A stretch of DNA of 64,000 nucleotides from contig OX421506.1 in the NCBI GenBank assembly GCA_949126835.1, positions 22,760,301-22,824,300 of the forward strand, in the 5' to 3' direction. The notes beneath the pieces are model-generated. The model saw nothing but the letters and a program-made list of their open reading frames with translations. It was not told where the DNA came from and did not search any database. The stretch comes from Anisus vortex. Lineage: Eukaryota > Mollusca > Gastropoda > Planorbidae. Shown one piece after another: positions 30,653 through 41,579 of this stretch (the first letter of the stretch is position 1; every line of letters begins with the position of its first letter). Made by a program: the position numbers and the translations under genes.

Positions 30653-31050
30653 GTTAACCCATTTACAGATGGTGTCCTTTTTTAAGGACACTTCGTAAAA
30701 TGCGATTTAAGACATAAAATTAAGTTAATTAATTGCAATTTTTTCACTGATCTATCTAATTATTATCTTTATTTGTCTGCTTCAAGTTTTTTTGCGTTCA
30801 AAACAAATTTATGTCGTGAGGTTGATAAAATTGCGGGAAAAAAAGTCAAGTCTGAAAAAGCGAAACTTTTTTTTATGAAAATGATAAAAATTGACTTAGA
30901 TTTAAGCTTTAACATAACTTTGTTAATTAATGTTCGTAAAAGTCATAAACATAGATATTAAGCTTAAAACAATAACAATAATTACACAGATGTATTAAAA
31001 CCATCTGTCCTTTTTAAAGGACGCCAGCAATAAATGATACCGTGACCTAA
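30653..31050. mobile_element. Short repeat with palindromic GTCCTTTTTTAAGGAC ends, uninterrupted copy
   Basis: The left end is TTAACCCATTTACAGATGGT then GTCCTTTTTTAAGGAC. The right end has GTCCTTTTTAAAGGACGCCA then GATACCGTGACC. The internal sequence, including AAAACAAATTTATGTCGTGA and TAACATAACTTTGTTAATTA, matches both flanks of the interrupted copy at 39903-41578 in reverse orientation. The self-complementary ends could fold as hairpins. A right-end fragment also lies near 32725-32765. A non-autonomous DNA transposon is likely, superfamily unknown. Confidence 0.6.
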
Positions 31051-31324
31051 AATTTTGTTTTTTTTAGTGTTTTCTTTGCTAAAACATAGAAAAACGTCCT
31101 TTTTTGGATTTTGTTTTGAATATATTATGGAGTCTTTTAAAGATAGTTAAGTAGGAATGATATGTTGCTTGTCCATATTAACTAGTTTTAATACCACATT
31201 GCATATTTATATACATAAATATACATTATTAGACTACTTCTAGTATATATTTCTATTTTATTCTCAACATATGTCACAAACTTTACTCAATTCGACATGC
31301 TATTACTTAAATAAAAGAAGAAGA

Positions 31325-31712
31325 TAATCTGTCCGATGCCCTGAAGACCAATCCTCTGCCCAAAAGACATGTCAGCTGCCCAAAATACAAATATGATGCC
31401 CGAAAGGCGAATTCGCTGTCCATAAAACCTATCCGTTACACATAAGACCAATCCAGTGCCCATAAGACCTATCTGATGCCGATAAGATCAATATGTTGCC
31501 CAGAAGACACATCTGCTGCCTAGAAGATGAATCAGCTCCCCAAACAATGAATCTGCTGCCCAGAAGATCTATCTGCTACACAGAAGACTTATCTGGCGCC
31601 CAGAATACCAAATTGTTGCACAGAAAACCAATCCGTTGCCTTGAAGACATATACGATGCCCAGAATACACATTCGCTGCCCAGAATACCTAACTGATGCC
31701 CAGAATACCATT
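31325..31712. repeat. Degenerate 20-bp tandem array
   Basis: About 19 diverged units of ATCTGCTGCCCAGAAGACCA, period 20 with few indels. Strong divergence marks it as old compared with the other arrays of the window. Confidence 0.85.
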
Positions 31713-33050
31713 ACGGAATAATATATTTACAATGCAGTATGATGAAAACAATACTTCTGTTGGCTAAGCTGCCTATATATATAAAATTATCTTTATCTAG
31801 CTAGGCGATCACGCCAAGTATCACAATATCTACAGCATATTATGCAAAAAACACATATATTATTATATAAAGCATACTTTAAAAAAATTAAATATGATTT
31901 ACATAATCTTATTTTATAAATTACATACGCCCCTTCTGTCAAGAAGATAATTGCACCTGTAAGTTGCTATTTAGTGACTGTTAGACACTTTCATTAACAA
32001 TCTCTTCGAGGCTTTGATAAAGTTAATAACACTCTCCAGGAACAGTAAAAATGTATAGATATAAATTTATTCACACACATATAATTTTATGTCCTCACAA
32101 TTCATATGAATATCCATGCACAATGATATCTGTATATATATTCACTCAATAGCATTGCAATACACATTACATAATTTACAGAATAGATTCACAGAGATCT
32201 CTCCTATTATCTCCATTACAAAATCTCCACATAAAAATACAGCTCCTATCTCTACAAAAGCTGAATGCCCACTACTCTACCAATGTCAAGTCTCGTAACC
32301 TTTCCTCCGATCTTTTCTAACCTAACACGTGAATTAACAACACAACTGCGTAATTATATAGTCTCCGTCTGCCTTTGCTATCCAAGGTCAAGGTCTACTC
32401 TTCTTTTCATTGGTTATCTCTCTTTGACCATAGACTATTTATTATGTTCTATTTCAATCACTGACAGCACCCTAGGTTTATCTGTGGTCAGAGTCTATTC
32501 TTGCATTTTTATTAGTGTTTTAAATGATGTTTTTGGTTTTCCTGGTTTGTTCAGATAACCCGTTCAGTGCCTGGGTGCCACTTGAATGTCAATGTTTTAT
32601 TACGTTGTTTTCTTATCTTATTGTTTTGAAAAGCTATAAATTAATCATTCCAACTTAAATTGCAAAAAAAAAATATATTTTTCCTTGAGATAAGTGTTTC
32701 TCTTGCAATCATGAAATGTCACGGTATCATTTTCTGCTGGCGTCCTTTTTAAAGGACATTTTTTTTAAATCTAAATATTTGTTTAAAAAATAGATACAAT
32801 TTTAAAAACAAACTTTCATTCGTGCATCACACTTTGACATTCTATAACATATTATGTAAAAATCATAAAACAAAAGACCTCAGCAAGATATGAGTTAAGA
32901 AAAAGGTTTATTTTGTTGTTTACCTCTTACTTTTTCTTTCTCTCTTTTCAAAAATATTTAACATGATACTTTCAAGAATTAAACAAAACACAACTAGGCC
33001 TACTAAATCTTAAAAGATTTTTAATTAATTGCTAATACATTTTTTTGAAC
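31713..33050. other. Intronic AT-rich stretch
   Basis: Mostly unique. CTGGCGTCCTTTTTAAAGGA near 32742 is an isolated end of the palindromic-end repeat family. No coding sequence is recognised. Confidence 0.5.
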
Positions 33051-33054
33051 AAAT

Positions 33055-33680
33055 TTTTTCATCTGCCGCCATGTTGGAGCTAAAATTATTTCATCCGTCG
33101 CCATGTTGGATCTTAAATTATTTCATCTGCCGCCCTGTTTGAAGCTAAACTCATTTAATCTGCCGCCCTGTTTGGAGCTAATATTATTTCATCTGCCGCC
33201 ATGCTGGAGCTAAAATTATTTCATCCGTCGCCATGTTGGATCTTAAATTATTTCATCTGCCGCCCTGTTTGAAGCTAAACTCATTTAATCTGCCGCCCTG
33301 TTTGGAGCTAATATTATTTCATCTGCCGCCATGTTGGAGCTAAAATTATTTCATCCGTCGCCATGTTGGATCTTAAATTATTTCATCTGCCGCCCTGTTT
33401 GAAGCTAAACTCATTTAATCTGCCGCCCTGTTTGGAGCTAATATTATTTCATCTGCCGCCATGTTGGAGCTAAAATTATTTCATCCGTTGCCATGTTGGA
33501 TCTTAAATTATTTCATCTGCCGCCCTGTTTGAAGCTAAACTCATTTAATCTGCCGCCCTGTTTGGAGCTAATATTATTTCATCTGCCGCCATGTTGGAGC
33601 TAAAATTATTTCATCTGCCGCCATGTTGGATCTTAAATTATTTCATCTGCCGCCATGTTGGAGCTGCTACGATGTTGGAG
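33055..33680. repeat. Higher-order satellite: 130-bp unit made of four about 32-bp monomers
   Basis: Monomers share ATTTCATCTGCCGCCATGTT. Four monomer types alternate in fixed order: GGAGCTAAAATT; then CCGTCGCC with GGATCTTAAATT; then CCCTGTTTGAAGC; then CCCTGTTTGGAGC. The start ATCTGCCGCCATG recurs at 33061, 33191, 33321, 33451 and 33581, exactly 130 bp apart. Copies of the 130-bp unit are almost identical, whereas monomers within a unit differ. Confidence 0.95.
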
Positions 33681-33714
33681 CTTTGTTTAACAAGACTAAA
33701 GAAAGAAAGAAATA

Positions 33715-34107
33715 CAGCAGAAGTGCCTTAGTCCGGCATCCAACAGTCCGGAATGCCCGATAGTCCGGCATCCAACAGTCCGGAATGCCCGATAGTCCGG
33801 CATCGCTCCGGAAAATTGTAAAAATTTTGATTTTCTCCAAAAGTGTGACTTTAAAGCAAATAAAAACGCTCGAGAGCTATTCGGAAGTTTTCGGGGTAGT
33901 TCGGGATCATTTGGAAGCGCTCGGTATTGTTCGGAAACAATTAGCGGCTGGCTAGTCTCAGCTGTCACAACAAATACAGATGCAGTGCAGCACCACAGAA
34001 TAGGTATAATCAATCACGAAGCGTCTTCGCCATTTTTTTGTGCGTTGTTGTTTTGTGTCCTTTCACCGAGCCGGTCCCGAACGTGCCGGATTATCGGACT
34101 TCTACTG
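33715..34107. mobile_element. Tigger/pogo-like MITE
   Basis: Left end CAGCAGAAGTGCCTTAGTCC, right end GTGCCGGATTATCGGACTTC then TACTG. TA borders both sides (33713-33714 and 34108-34109). Such CAGTAGAAG(T)CCGATAATCCGGC ends and TA duplications are typical of pogo/Tigger elements of the Tc1/mariner superfamily. Near the left end a 32-bp piece (AGTCCGGCATCCAACAGTCC...) is duplicated in tandem. No transposase frame is present. Confidence 0.75.
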
Positions 34108-34109
34108 TA

Positions 34110-34728
34110 TATACACGTCCTAACACAGTCTAATGTCTGTTTAATGTTCCCTAAACATCTTAAGAGTAGGCAACAAGGAGGGGAGGGAAACAGGGTTAGG
34201 GTTTTGGGGGCCCTTTTTCAGAACCGGTTATGCTCTTCAAAACCGTAGTCCTATATTTATGCAAGACTTTATGCTATAGCTGTTCACTAGAAGTTATCAT
34301 AAACATTAATATAAGTCATTCAAAATATTGTTGTATTTTTTTAAAAATGTAATGTATTCTAAATTTAGATATCACAAGCAAATTTTGCAATATTTTCAGA
34401 TTGCGCTTGATTTTAAAAGTTTATTTGAAAATGATTATTACAATGCTCGATCAATTAGTTAACCGCGTTAACAAGAAAGTGTCAATTACATAGGCAAAGT
34501 TGACTCCTGCACGCACTACAAAGTGTTGCCCGCCATTTTGATTATCTGTCACTTTATTGACAAGTGACGCGAATCACGAGCTAAAGTAGGTGACTGTGTG
34601 GAGTAGATAGTACCGCCAGGCTAAACCCTTCGCACGTCCCGTTCTTTCCTCCTTTAAACCCCCACATTCCCTCCCTTTGAAAACTAAACATAGATACAGG
34701 GGGAGGCAAACGTAGAAAGTCCACTTAC
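34110..34728. other. GPCR intron, unique sequence
   Basis: AT-rich intronic DNA left of the third-loop exon. No other feature is recognised. Confidence 0.5.
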
Positions 34729-34848
34729 CAAGAACTATAACCAGTGTCATCTTTATAGTTTTCATCTTGGCACGGGGAATAACTCCCCGGGAACTGGCGG
34801 TCCCGTCGCGGAACCTAGAGTTATTGGCCGCCACGTAGAGTTGTCCGC
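34729..34848 (-). CDS. GPCR exon: intracellular loop 3 and start of TM6
   Basis: The acceptor is TTTGATCTCTACAG and the donor CTTG|GTAAGT. It reads GQLYVAANNSRFRDGTASSR, then GVIPRAKMKTIKMTLVIVL. The RAKMKTIKMT stretch corresponds to the basic end of loop 3 before TM6 (compare the K-A-K-x-K-x-I-K pattern of NPSR1), a G-protein contact region. Both junctions are phase 1. The exon is only 120 nt and lies between introns of 13.8 and 5.3 kb. Confidence 0.9.
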
Positions 34849-34909
34849 CTGTAGAGATCAAATATATTTCATTAGATCGAACGTCTTTCTTAAACTATGG
34901 AGTGAGGTG

Positions 34910-35025
34910 GAAGGGGGGGGGGGGGGGTGGTGGTTTGGAAAGTAAGAAGATAAGGAAAAATAATTTATAGAACGTAATTTATATACATATATATTGATTT
35001 AAAGAGAGGGGGGGGGGGGAAGGTT
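34910..35025. repeat. Two long G-runs in the GPCR intron
   Basis: Runs of ten or more G at about 34913-34927 and 35009-35018, about 65-170 bp upstream (in gene sense) of the loop-3 exon. In the transcript these are C-runs. Confidence 0.8.
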
Positions 35026-35169
35026 CACATTTCAAATGAAAAAAGATATTAATCGTTCGTTTTTGTAGTGTTGGAAACGCAAACCGACTAGATGGATCAT
35101 GTCTCACATAAAAATATTTTTAAGTGCAACGTTACGGGAAACCCAAATTATATATTATATATATACATG

Positions 35170-35360
35170 TATATGTCATTTAAGATAAGATAAGATTTAC
35201 TTTATTGATCCAAATAAATGGAAATTTGACTTGATTACATAAATTCCGTCTTTCACCATACTTAAAACAATATTAAAGAACCATTTGTACTCAAGCACAA
35301 TAGACATTCACGCACACTATCATACCATTTATCATACAAGAAAAAGGTGTCATTTACGTG
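35170..35360 (-). repeat. Possible LINE 3'-end remnant
   Basis: Plus-strand AAGATAAGATAAGATTTACT followed by TTATTGATCC. Read in reverse, this is a GGATCAATAAAGTAAATCTT sequence with an ATCTT tail, a form common at LINE 3' ends in invertebrates. No coding part is left, so the call is tentative. Confidence 0.35.
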
Positions 35361-35461
35361 TCAGGTATTGTATTTTCTGGCTTACTGATGATTCTTTTGA
35401 AATATTCTCACTGATACACTGATAGTGGAACAAAAGAATTCATAAATCTAACAAAAATCAA

Positions 35462-35469
35462 ATAGAAAC

Positions 35470-35533
<64 letters not shown>

Positions 35534-35541
35534 AGAGAGAC

Positions 35542-35574
<33 letters not shown>

Positions 35575-35683
35575 GAGAGAGACAGAGAGAGAGAGAAAGA
35601 AAGATAGAGAGAGAAAGAAAGAGAGAGAGAGAGAGAAAGAGAAAGAGAAAGAAAGAAAGAGAGAAAGACAGAGAGAAATAGAG

Positions 35684-35715
<32 letters not shown>

Positions 35716-35746
35716 TAGATAGAGATAGAGAGAGAGAGAGAGCAAA
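35462..35746. repeat. GA-rich simple repeat
   Basis: Long (GA)n with AAGA and CAGA interruptions. It blends into the 26-bp array that follows and gives L/S-rich artefact frames on the minus strand. Confidence 0.97.
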
Positions 35747-35794
35747 AAGTGAAGTTAACAAATAAAAATTAACAAAATAAAATGTCAGCGAAAG

Positions 35795-37785
35795 AAATAT
35801 AGAAAGAGAAAGTGAGTTCAATAGGTAGAAAGAGAAAGTGAGTTCAATAGGTAGAAAGAGAAAGTGAGTTCAATAGATAGAAAGAGAAAGTGAGTTCAAT
35901 AGGTAGAAAGAGAAAGTGAGTTCAATAGATAGAAAGAGAAAGTGAGTTCAATAGGTAGAAAGAGAAAGTGAGTTCAATAGGTAGAAAGAGAAAGTGAGTT
36001 CAATAGGTAGAAAGAGAAAGTGAGTTCAATAGGTAGAAAGAGAAAGTGAGTTCAATAGATAGAAAGAGAAAGTGAGTTCAATAGGTAGAAAGAGAAAGTG
36101 AGTTCAATAGATAGAAAGAGAAAGTGAGTTCAATAGATAGAAAGAGAAAGTGAGTTCAATAGATAGAAAGAGAAAGTGAGTTCAATAGGTAGAAAGAGAA
36201 AGTGAGTTCAATAGATAGAAAGAGAAAGTGAGTTCAATAGGTAGAAAGAGAAAGTGAGTTCAATAGGTAGAAAGAGAAAGTGAGTTCAATAGGTAGAAAG
36301 AGAAAGTGAGTTCAATAGGTAGAAAGAGAAAGTGAGTTCAATAGATAGAAAGAGAAAGTGAGTTCAATAGGTAGAAAGAGAAAGTGAGTTCAATAGATAG
36401 AAAGAGAAAGTGAGTTCAATAGATAGAAAGAGAAAGTGAGTTCAATAGATAGAAAGAGAAAGTGAGTTCAATAGGTAGAAAGAGAAAGTGAGTTCAATAG
36501 ATAGAAAGAGAAAGTGAGTTCAATAGATAGAAAGAGAAAGTGAGTTCAATAGGTAGAAAGAGAAAGTGAGTTCAATAGATAGAAAGAGAAAGTGAGTTCA
36601 ATAGATAGAAAGAGAAAATGAGTTCAATAGGTAGAAAGAGAAAGTGAGTTCAATAGATAGAAAGAGAAAGTGAGTTCAATAGGTAGAAAGAGAAAGTGAG
36701 TTCAATAGATAGAAAGAGAAAGTGAGTTCAGTAGATAGAAAGAGAAAATGAGTTCAATAGGTAGAAAGAGAAAGTGAGTTCAATAGATAGAAAAAGAAAG
36801 TGAGTTCAATAGGTAGAAAGAGAAAGTGAGTTCAATAGATAGAAAGAGAAAGTGAGTTCAATAGGTAGAAAGAGAAAGTGAGTTCAATAGGTAGAAAGAG
36901 AAAGTGAGTTCAATAGATAGAAAGAGAAAGTGAGTTCAATAGGTAGAAAGAGAAAGTGAGTTCAATAGGTAGAAAGAGAAAGTGAGTTCAATAGGTAGAA
37001 AGAGAAAGTGAGTTCAATAGATAGAAAGAGAAAGTGAGTTCAATAGGTAGAAAGAGAAAGTGAGTTCAATAGATAGAAAGAGAAAGTGAGTTCAATAGAT
37101 AGAAAGAGAAAGTGAGTTCAATAGGTAGAAAGAGAAAGTGAGTTCAATAGATAGAAAGAGAAAGTGAGTTCAATAGGTAGAAAGAGAAAGTGAGTTCAAT
37201 AGGTAGAAAGAGAAAGTGAGTTCAATAGATAGAAAGAGAAAGTGAGTTCAATAGATAGAAAGAGAAAGTGAGTTCAATAGGTAGAAAGAGAAAGTGAGTT
37301 CAATAGATAGAAAGAGAAAGTGAGTTCAATAGATAGAAAGAGAAAGTGAGTTCAATAGATAGAAAGAGAAAGTGAGTTCAATAGGTAGAAAGAGAAAGTG
37401 AGTTCAATAGGTAGAAAGAGAAAGTGAGTTCAATAGATAGAAAGAGAAAGTGAGTTCAATAGGTAGAAAGAGAAATAGAGTTCAATAGATAGAAAGAGAA
37501 AGTGAGTTCAATAGATAGAAAGAGAAAGTGAGTTCAATAGGTAGAAAGAGAAAGTGAGTTCAATAGGTAGAAAGAGAAAGTGAGTTCAATAGGTAGAAAG
37601 AGAAAGTGAGTTCAATAGATAGAAAGAGAAAGTGAGTTCAATAGGTAGAAAGAGAAAGTGAGTTCAATAGGTAGAAAGAGAAAGTGAGTTCAATAGATAG
37701 AAAGAGAAAGTGAGTTTAATAGATAGGAAGAGAAAGTGAGTTTAATAGATAGAAAGAGAAAGTGAGTTCAATAGATAGAAAGAGC
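35795..37785. repeat. 26-bp minisatellite with two unit types, about 76 copies
   Basis: The unit is AGAAAGAGAAAGTGAGTTCA followed by ATAGGT or ATAGAT. Nearly every copy is one or the other of these two types, in irregular order. Rare extra changes occur (for example GAAAATGAG near 36615 and 36745, AAATAGAG near 37473, TTTAATAGATAGGAAG near 37720). It is purine-rich on the plus strand. Confidence 0.97.
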
Positions 37786-37789
37786 AGAG

Positions 37790-38385
37790 CAGAGTAAGAA
37801 AAAAAAACTTTTTCACCATAAAGAAAAAATGTGTTCGTTGATCGACTGCAATAGTGTGCTCAGCCTGATAACCTTTGCACCCTGATGACCTTTTACACTA
37901 GGACATACATCTACATAAAAAACCTCTAATTATATATTCTTATCTTAAATCCGTACCTATTAATACTATGTTCATCCATTACATCCTGAATATCTCTTGA
38001 GACAGATTGGAAATACATTTTCTATGTTTTTCAATGGGTTCCTTAAATCCCGTATGTATTAGACCAGGTCAACATTGACAAATTCAGATCTTTTTTTTTT
38101 CTTATCGAGTGACATTTAAACTTGTAATGGGTTGCCAGAACTCGTTAGAAAGAAACCCCCCAAGAGTTTAACATGTTATTTAATTAAAAAACATTATCGA
38201 AATCTAAGGCTAAACTCAAACCGCGAAGCCAGCAATTCTCCTCAGTACAGAACACTGATCTATATAAAAGAAGGGATAGCGCCTCCATTAGAAATGCGTA
38301 TGTCAAATTGAGGCTAGAATCGATTACAAGATTTAAACTATTCACTTAGCCATATAAGCGACTTATAGGTTAATAGGAATAAATC
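37790..38385. other. GPCR intron, unique sequence
   Basis: Non-coding sequence between the 26-bp array and the THAP-relic element. No other feature is recognised. Confidence 0.5.
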
Positions 38386-38390
38386 ACCTA

Positions 38391-38985
38391 TTGACAAGTC
38401 TTAACGATTATGCATGCATAAAAAGGTAAAAAAGAAGAACATTTCCGGTCTTATTCGATCATTTTCTTTGAAACATGTCTGTGTGCTACGTTACTGGTTG
38501 TACGAAAATATGTAGGGAATTAAATTTTATTTCATTTCCAAAAGATGGCGCCAAAATAAAACGATTGATTGTGAATGTCAGATTTGAAGATTCACCTATT
38601 TATAACCCCAAACTAATTGCTTGGTGCAAAAGAATTTCCATGCTGATGTTTTTTTAAATAAATCTCCGCATTGTTTTTTTTAATTACCAAGGACGCAACT
38701 CTTAACTTACTTTTTTATAAACAAATGCTACATTTAGCCTAACGCGACTAACACTTTGAGTATTAATTATCGCCAACTGACTTTTGATGTCAAAAACGGA
38801 TTCATCAAAACTAATCTCGTAGCCGTTGTTTATTTCTAAAAGACCAGAAATGGCTGTCGATGTTGAAATCAATTGTTAAACAGCACCGAAAGTATGGTTT
38901 TTTGTTTACGAAAATGTCGACAAATTTCACCGGAAGTTCACGATCATACCAGTTCAAAAGGTCACACCTAATTAAGACTTGTCAA
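38391..38985 (+). mobile_element. Non-autonomous DNA transposon with THAP-domain relic, copy 2
   Basis: Terminal inverted repeats TTGACAAGTCTTAA (left) and TTAAGACTTGTCAA (right), 14 bp and perfect. TA lies outside both ends, but a longer target duplication is not evident. The internal sequence begins with TTATGCATGCAT and the ACATTTCCGGTC box, then carries the THAP-like frame 38475-38657. The right half (ACCGGAAGTTCACGAT...AAAAGGTCACACCTAATTAA) matches copy 1 at 17213-17833 in reverse. Confidence 0.75.
38475..38657 (+). pseudogene. THAP-like finger remnant of a transposase
   Basis: A 60-codon frame: MSVCYVTGCTKICRELNFIS, then FPKDGAKIKRLIVNVRFEDS and a tail containing AWCKRI. The starting Met, the C-x4-C pair and FPKD are the typical opening of a THAP DNA-binding finger. 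The frame stops before the last zinc ligands would be expected. Three diverged copies retain this same piece in the window. Confidence 0.6.
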
Positions 38986-38989
38986 TAAA

Positions 38990-39900
38990 ATGAACAAATC
39001 TGTACGATAAAAAGGAAGTCTAAGTCACTTGAAATGTATTTACAGGTCAGTGTTTAGGACATCTAATTTTATAGATAAGTGAAAGTCACATGAAAGCATA
39101 TTGATTTTGGCTTCAAGAATATAGTTTCCGGGTCCAATCAATTCTTTTTATAGACCAGTGAGTACAGAGAGATCGTCTGTAATATTATAAGAAATGAAAT
39201 ATATGTAACTCTAATTTAGAAATATAGCACAGAAAACAATATGTTACAATGCTCCAGATAAATATAAGGACAAAAACACTTTTCTTCTCTTTTATTCGAG
39301 AAAAAATTTATATAAGTACTCTTTCTTCCCAAGTGTCATCCCAGCCTAGAATTGGTTGCCTGGACAAACCTAGGATAACCAATAACTTAACATAATTTAA
39401 AACACTAATAATAAGGCATGACTAGACTCGGACCACGGATGAGCGTAGGACGCAATACTCTTCTATATAGAAGGAGCGTTCGTAATATATAAGAAATTTA
39501 ATATAAGTAAGTCAAAGTGGCTCATCATTGCTTGCTTTCATTCTATTACATTTGACCGTTGAACTAACAACAATGTATGCCAGTATATGCCTGCGGGTGT
39601 CTTTGATTTAAAATGACAGTTGATCCTTTTGTGCCTTGTCATTATTTTTTTTAATGTTAATTTAAAAAAAAAAAGGTTTATAAGACTATAAGACAAATAA
39701 TACGTTCAGAAACGGCATAGAGAATCCAGAAAATTAAGTTTCTGCTTCAAGATGTGTATTACTGGTTAATTGCCAGAGGGGAATCTTTATAGATGCATAA
39801 AAAAAAATAGTTTGTATTTTTTTAAACGAGGATTAACTGAAAGATAAAAAATATAAATTTTAGAGCAGGGGTCTCAAACACGCGGCCTGTTAGCCATTTG
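38990..39900. other. GPCR intron with a short hAT-like scrap
   Basis: Mostly unique. At about 39867-39900, CAGGGGTCTCAAACACGCGG followed by CCTGTTAGCC looks like a hAT MITE end, broken off where the palindromic-end element begins. Confidence 0.45.
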
Positions 39901-40042
39901 TTGTTGGCGTCCTTAAAAAACGACAGATGGTTTTAGCTTCTGTGTAATTATTATTACTGTTTTAAGCTAAATATCTATGTTTATGCCTTCTATGAACATT
40001 AATTAACAAAGTTATGTTAACGCTTAAGTTAATTTTTATTAT

Positions 40043-40350
40043 TACTTCCTTTATTTTAAGTTGCATTTTCTGTCTGTCTGTCTGTCTGCAATCGTCGTGC
40101 TAAAATTGGCTTCAATTTTTCGACCACTTCCCGTGGTCCGATCGAGCTGAAATTTAGACAGCAGATTTGGGGCGCCTAACAATACATCCTATCAAATTTT
40201 CAGTTAAAACTACTTAATAATACTACACTTATGACAATATTCATTTCTTAAAAGGAAAGTAAAAGAAATATTTCGATTTCGCGTTTAAAATGCCTGTGCA
40301 ATTTTTTATACTTTTTCGGCGCAAAGCTAGAAAAAAAAAATTATGCGCTA
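40043..40350 (+). mobile_element. TACTCC-ended MITE, 3'-truncated unit
   Basis: Begins TTACTTCCTTTATTTTAAGT. The core CGACCACTTCCCGTGGTCCG then ATCGAGCTGAAATTTAGACA is present. It stops at TTATGCGCTAAGG, where the next unit starts. Confidence 0.6.
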
Positions 40351-40357
40351 AGGTTAT

Positions 40358-40799
40358 TACTCCCTTTATTTTAAGTTGCAATGTCTGCAATCGTCAATGG
40401 TGCAAAAATTGGCTTCGATTTTTCGACCACTTCCCGTGGTCCGATCGAGCTGAAATTTGGACAGCAAATTTGTGGCGCCTAACAATACATCCTATCAAAT
40501 TTTCAGTTAAAACAACTTAATAATACTACACTTATGACAATATTCATTTCTTAAAAGGAAAGTATAAGAAATATTTTGATTTCGCGTTAAAAATGCCTGT
40601 GAAACTTTTTATACTTTTTTGGCGCAAAGGTAGAGAAAAAAAATTATGCGCTAAGATTATTTTTAGAACAATTCATACGGAGTAAGGAGATATTTTTGAG
40701 ATTTGCGACACAGATATTTTTTCTGTAAGTTTCATTTGCAGTACTCTATCAATTATTTAATTACATGATGGTAAACTTAGTTTGCAAATAAAGGGAGTA
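40358..40799 (+). mobile_element. TACTCC-ended MITE, full unit
   Basis: Runs from TACTCCCTTTATTTTAAG to GCAAATAAAGGGAGTA; the two ends are inverted repeats of each other (TACTCCCTTTAT). It has the same core as its neighbours. About 442 bp, no coding capacity. Confidence 0.75.
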
Positions 40800-40834
40800 T
40801 AATAAAAACTTAGTTTTTACGGTTTTCTTGTTTT

Positions 40835-41276
40835 TACTCCCTTTATTTTAAGTTGCAATGTCTGCAATCGTCAATGGTGCAAAAATTGGCTTCGATTTTT
40901 CGACCACTTCCCATGGTCCGATCGAGCTGAAATTTGGACAGCAAATTTGTGGCGCCTAACAATACATCCTATCAAATTTTCAGTTAAAACAACTTAATAA
41001 TACTACACTTATGACAATATTCATTTCTTAAAAGGAATGTATAAGAAATATTTTAATTTCGCGTTAAAAATGCCTGTGCAACTTTTTATACTTTTTCGGC
41101 GCAAAGCTAGAAAAAAAAAATTATGCGCTACGATTATTTTTAGAACAATTCATACGGAGTAAGGAGATATTTTTGAGATTTGCGACACAGATATTTTTTC
41201 TGTACGTTTCATTTGCAGTAGTCAATCAATTATTTAATTACATGATGGTAAACTTAGTTTGCAAATAAAGGGAGTA
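40835..41276 (+). mobile_element. TACTCC-ended MITE, full unit
   Basis: The same 442-bp length and ends as 40358-40799 and very similar along its length, separated from it by a 35-bp spacer. Tandem placement suggests local duplication, or insertion of one copy beside another. Confidence 0.75.
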
Positions 41277-41579
41277 TAATGAAAACTTCGTTTTTATGGT
41301 TTTCTTGTTTAAGCTTATTATCATTTTAATTAAAAAGAAGTTTCACATTTTCAGACATAACTTTTTTTGCTCAATTTTATCAAACTCACGACATAAATTT
41401 GTTTCGAGCGCAAAAAAAAACAACACTAAAAGTAAACAAATGAAGAAAATAATTAGATAGATCAGTATATATTCTTTACATTCAATGAAAATATTGCAAA
41501 CTATTAACTTAATTTTATGTCTTGAATCGCATTTTACGAAGTGTCCTTAAAAAAGGACGCCAGCTGTAAAAGGGTTAAT

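Larger units (their letters stand above)
39903..41578 (-). mobile_element. Palindromic-end repeat interrupted by TACTCC MITEs (nested insertion)
   Basis: The outer element has GGCGTCCTTAAAAAACGACA at left and GTGTCCTTAAAAAAGGACGC at right, ending CAGCTGTAAAAGGGTTAA. Both outer parts match the uninterrupted copy at 30653-31050 in reverse. Between about 40040 and 41310 the outer sequence is split by about 1.27 kb containing three tandem TACTCC MITE copies. This gives the order of events: outer repeat first, MITE insertion and amplification later. Confidence 0.65.
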
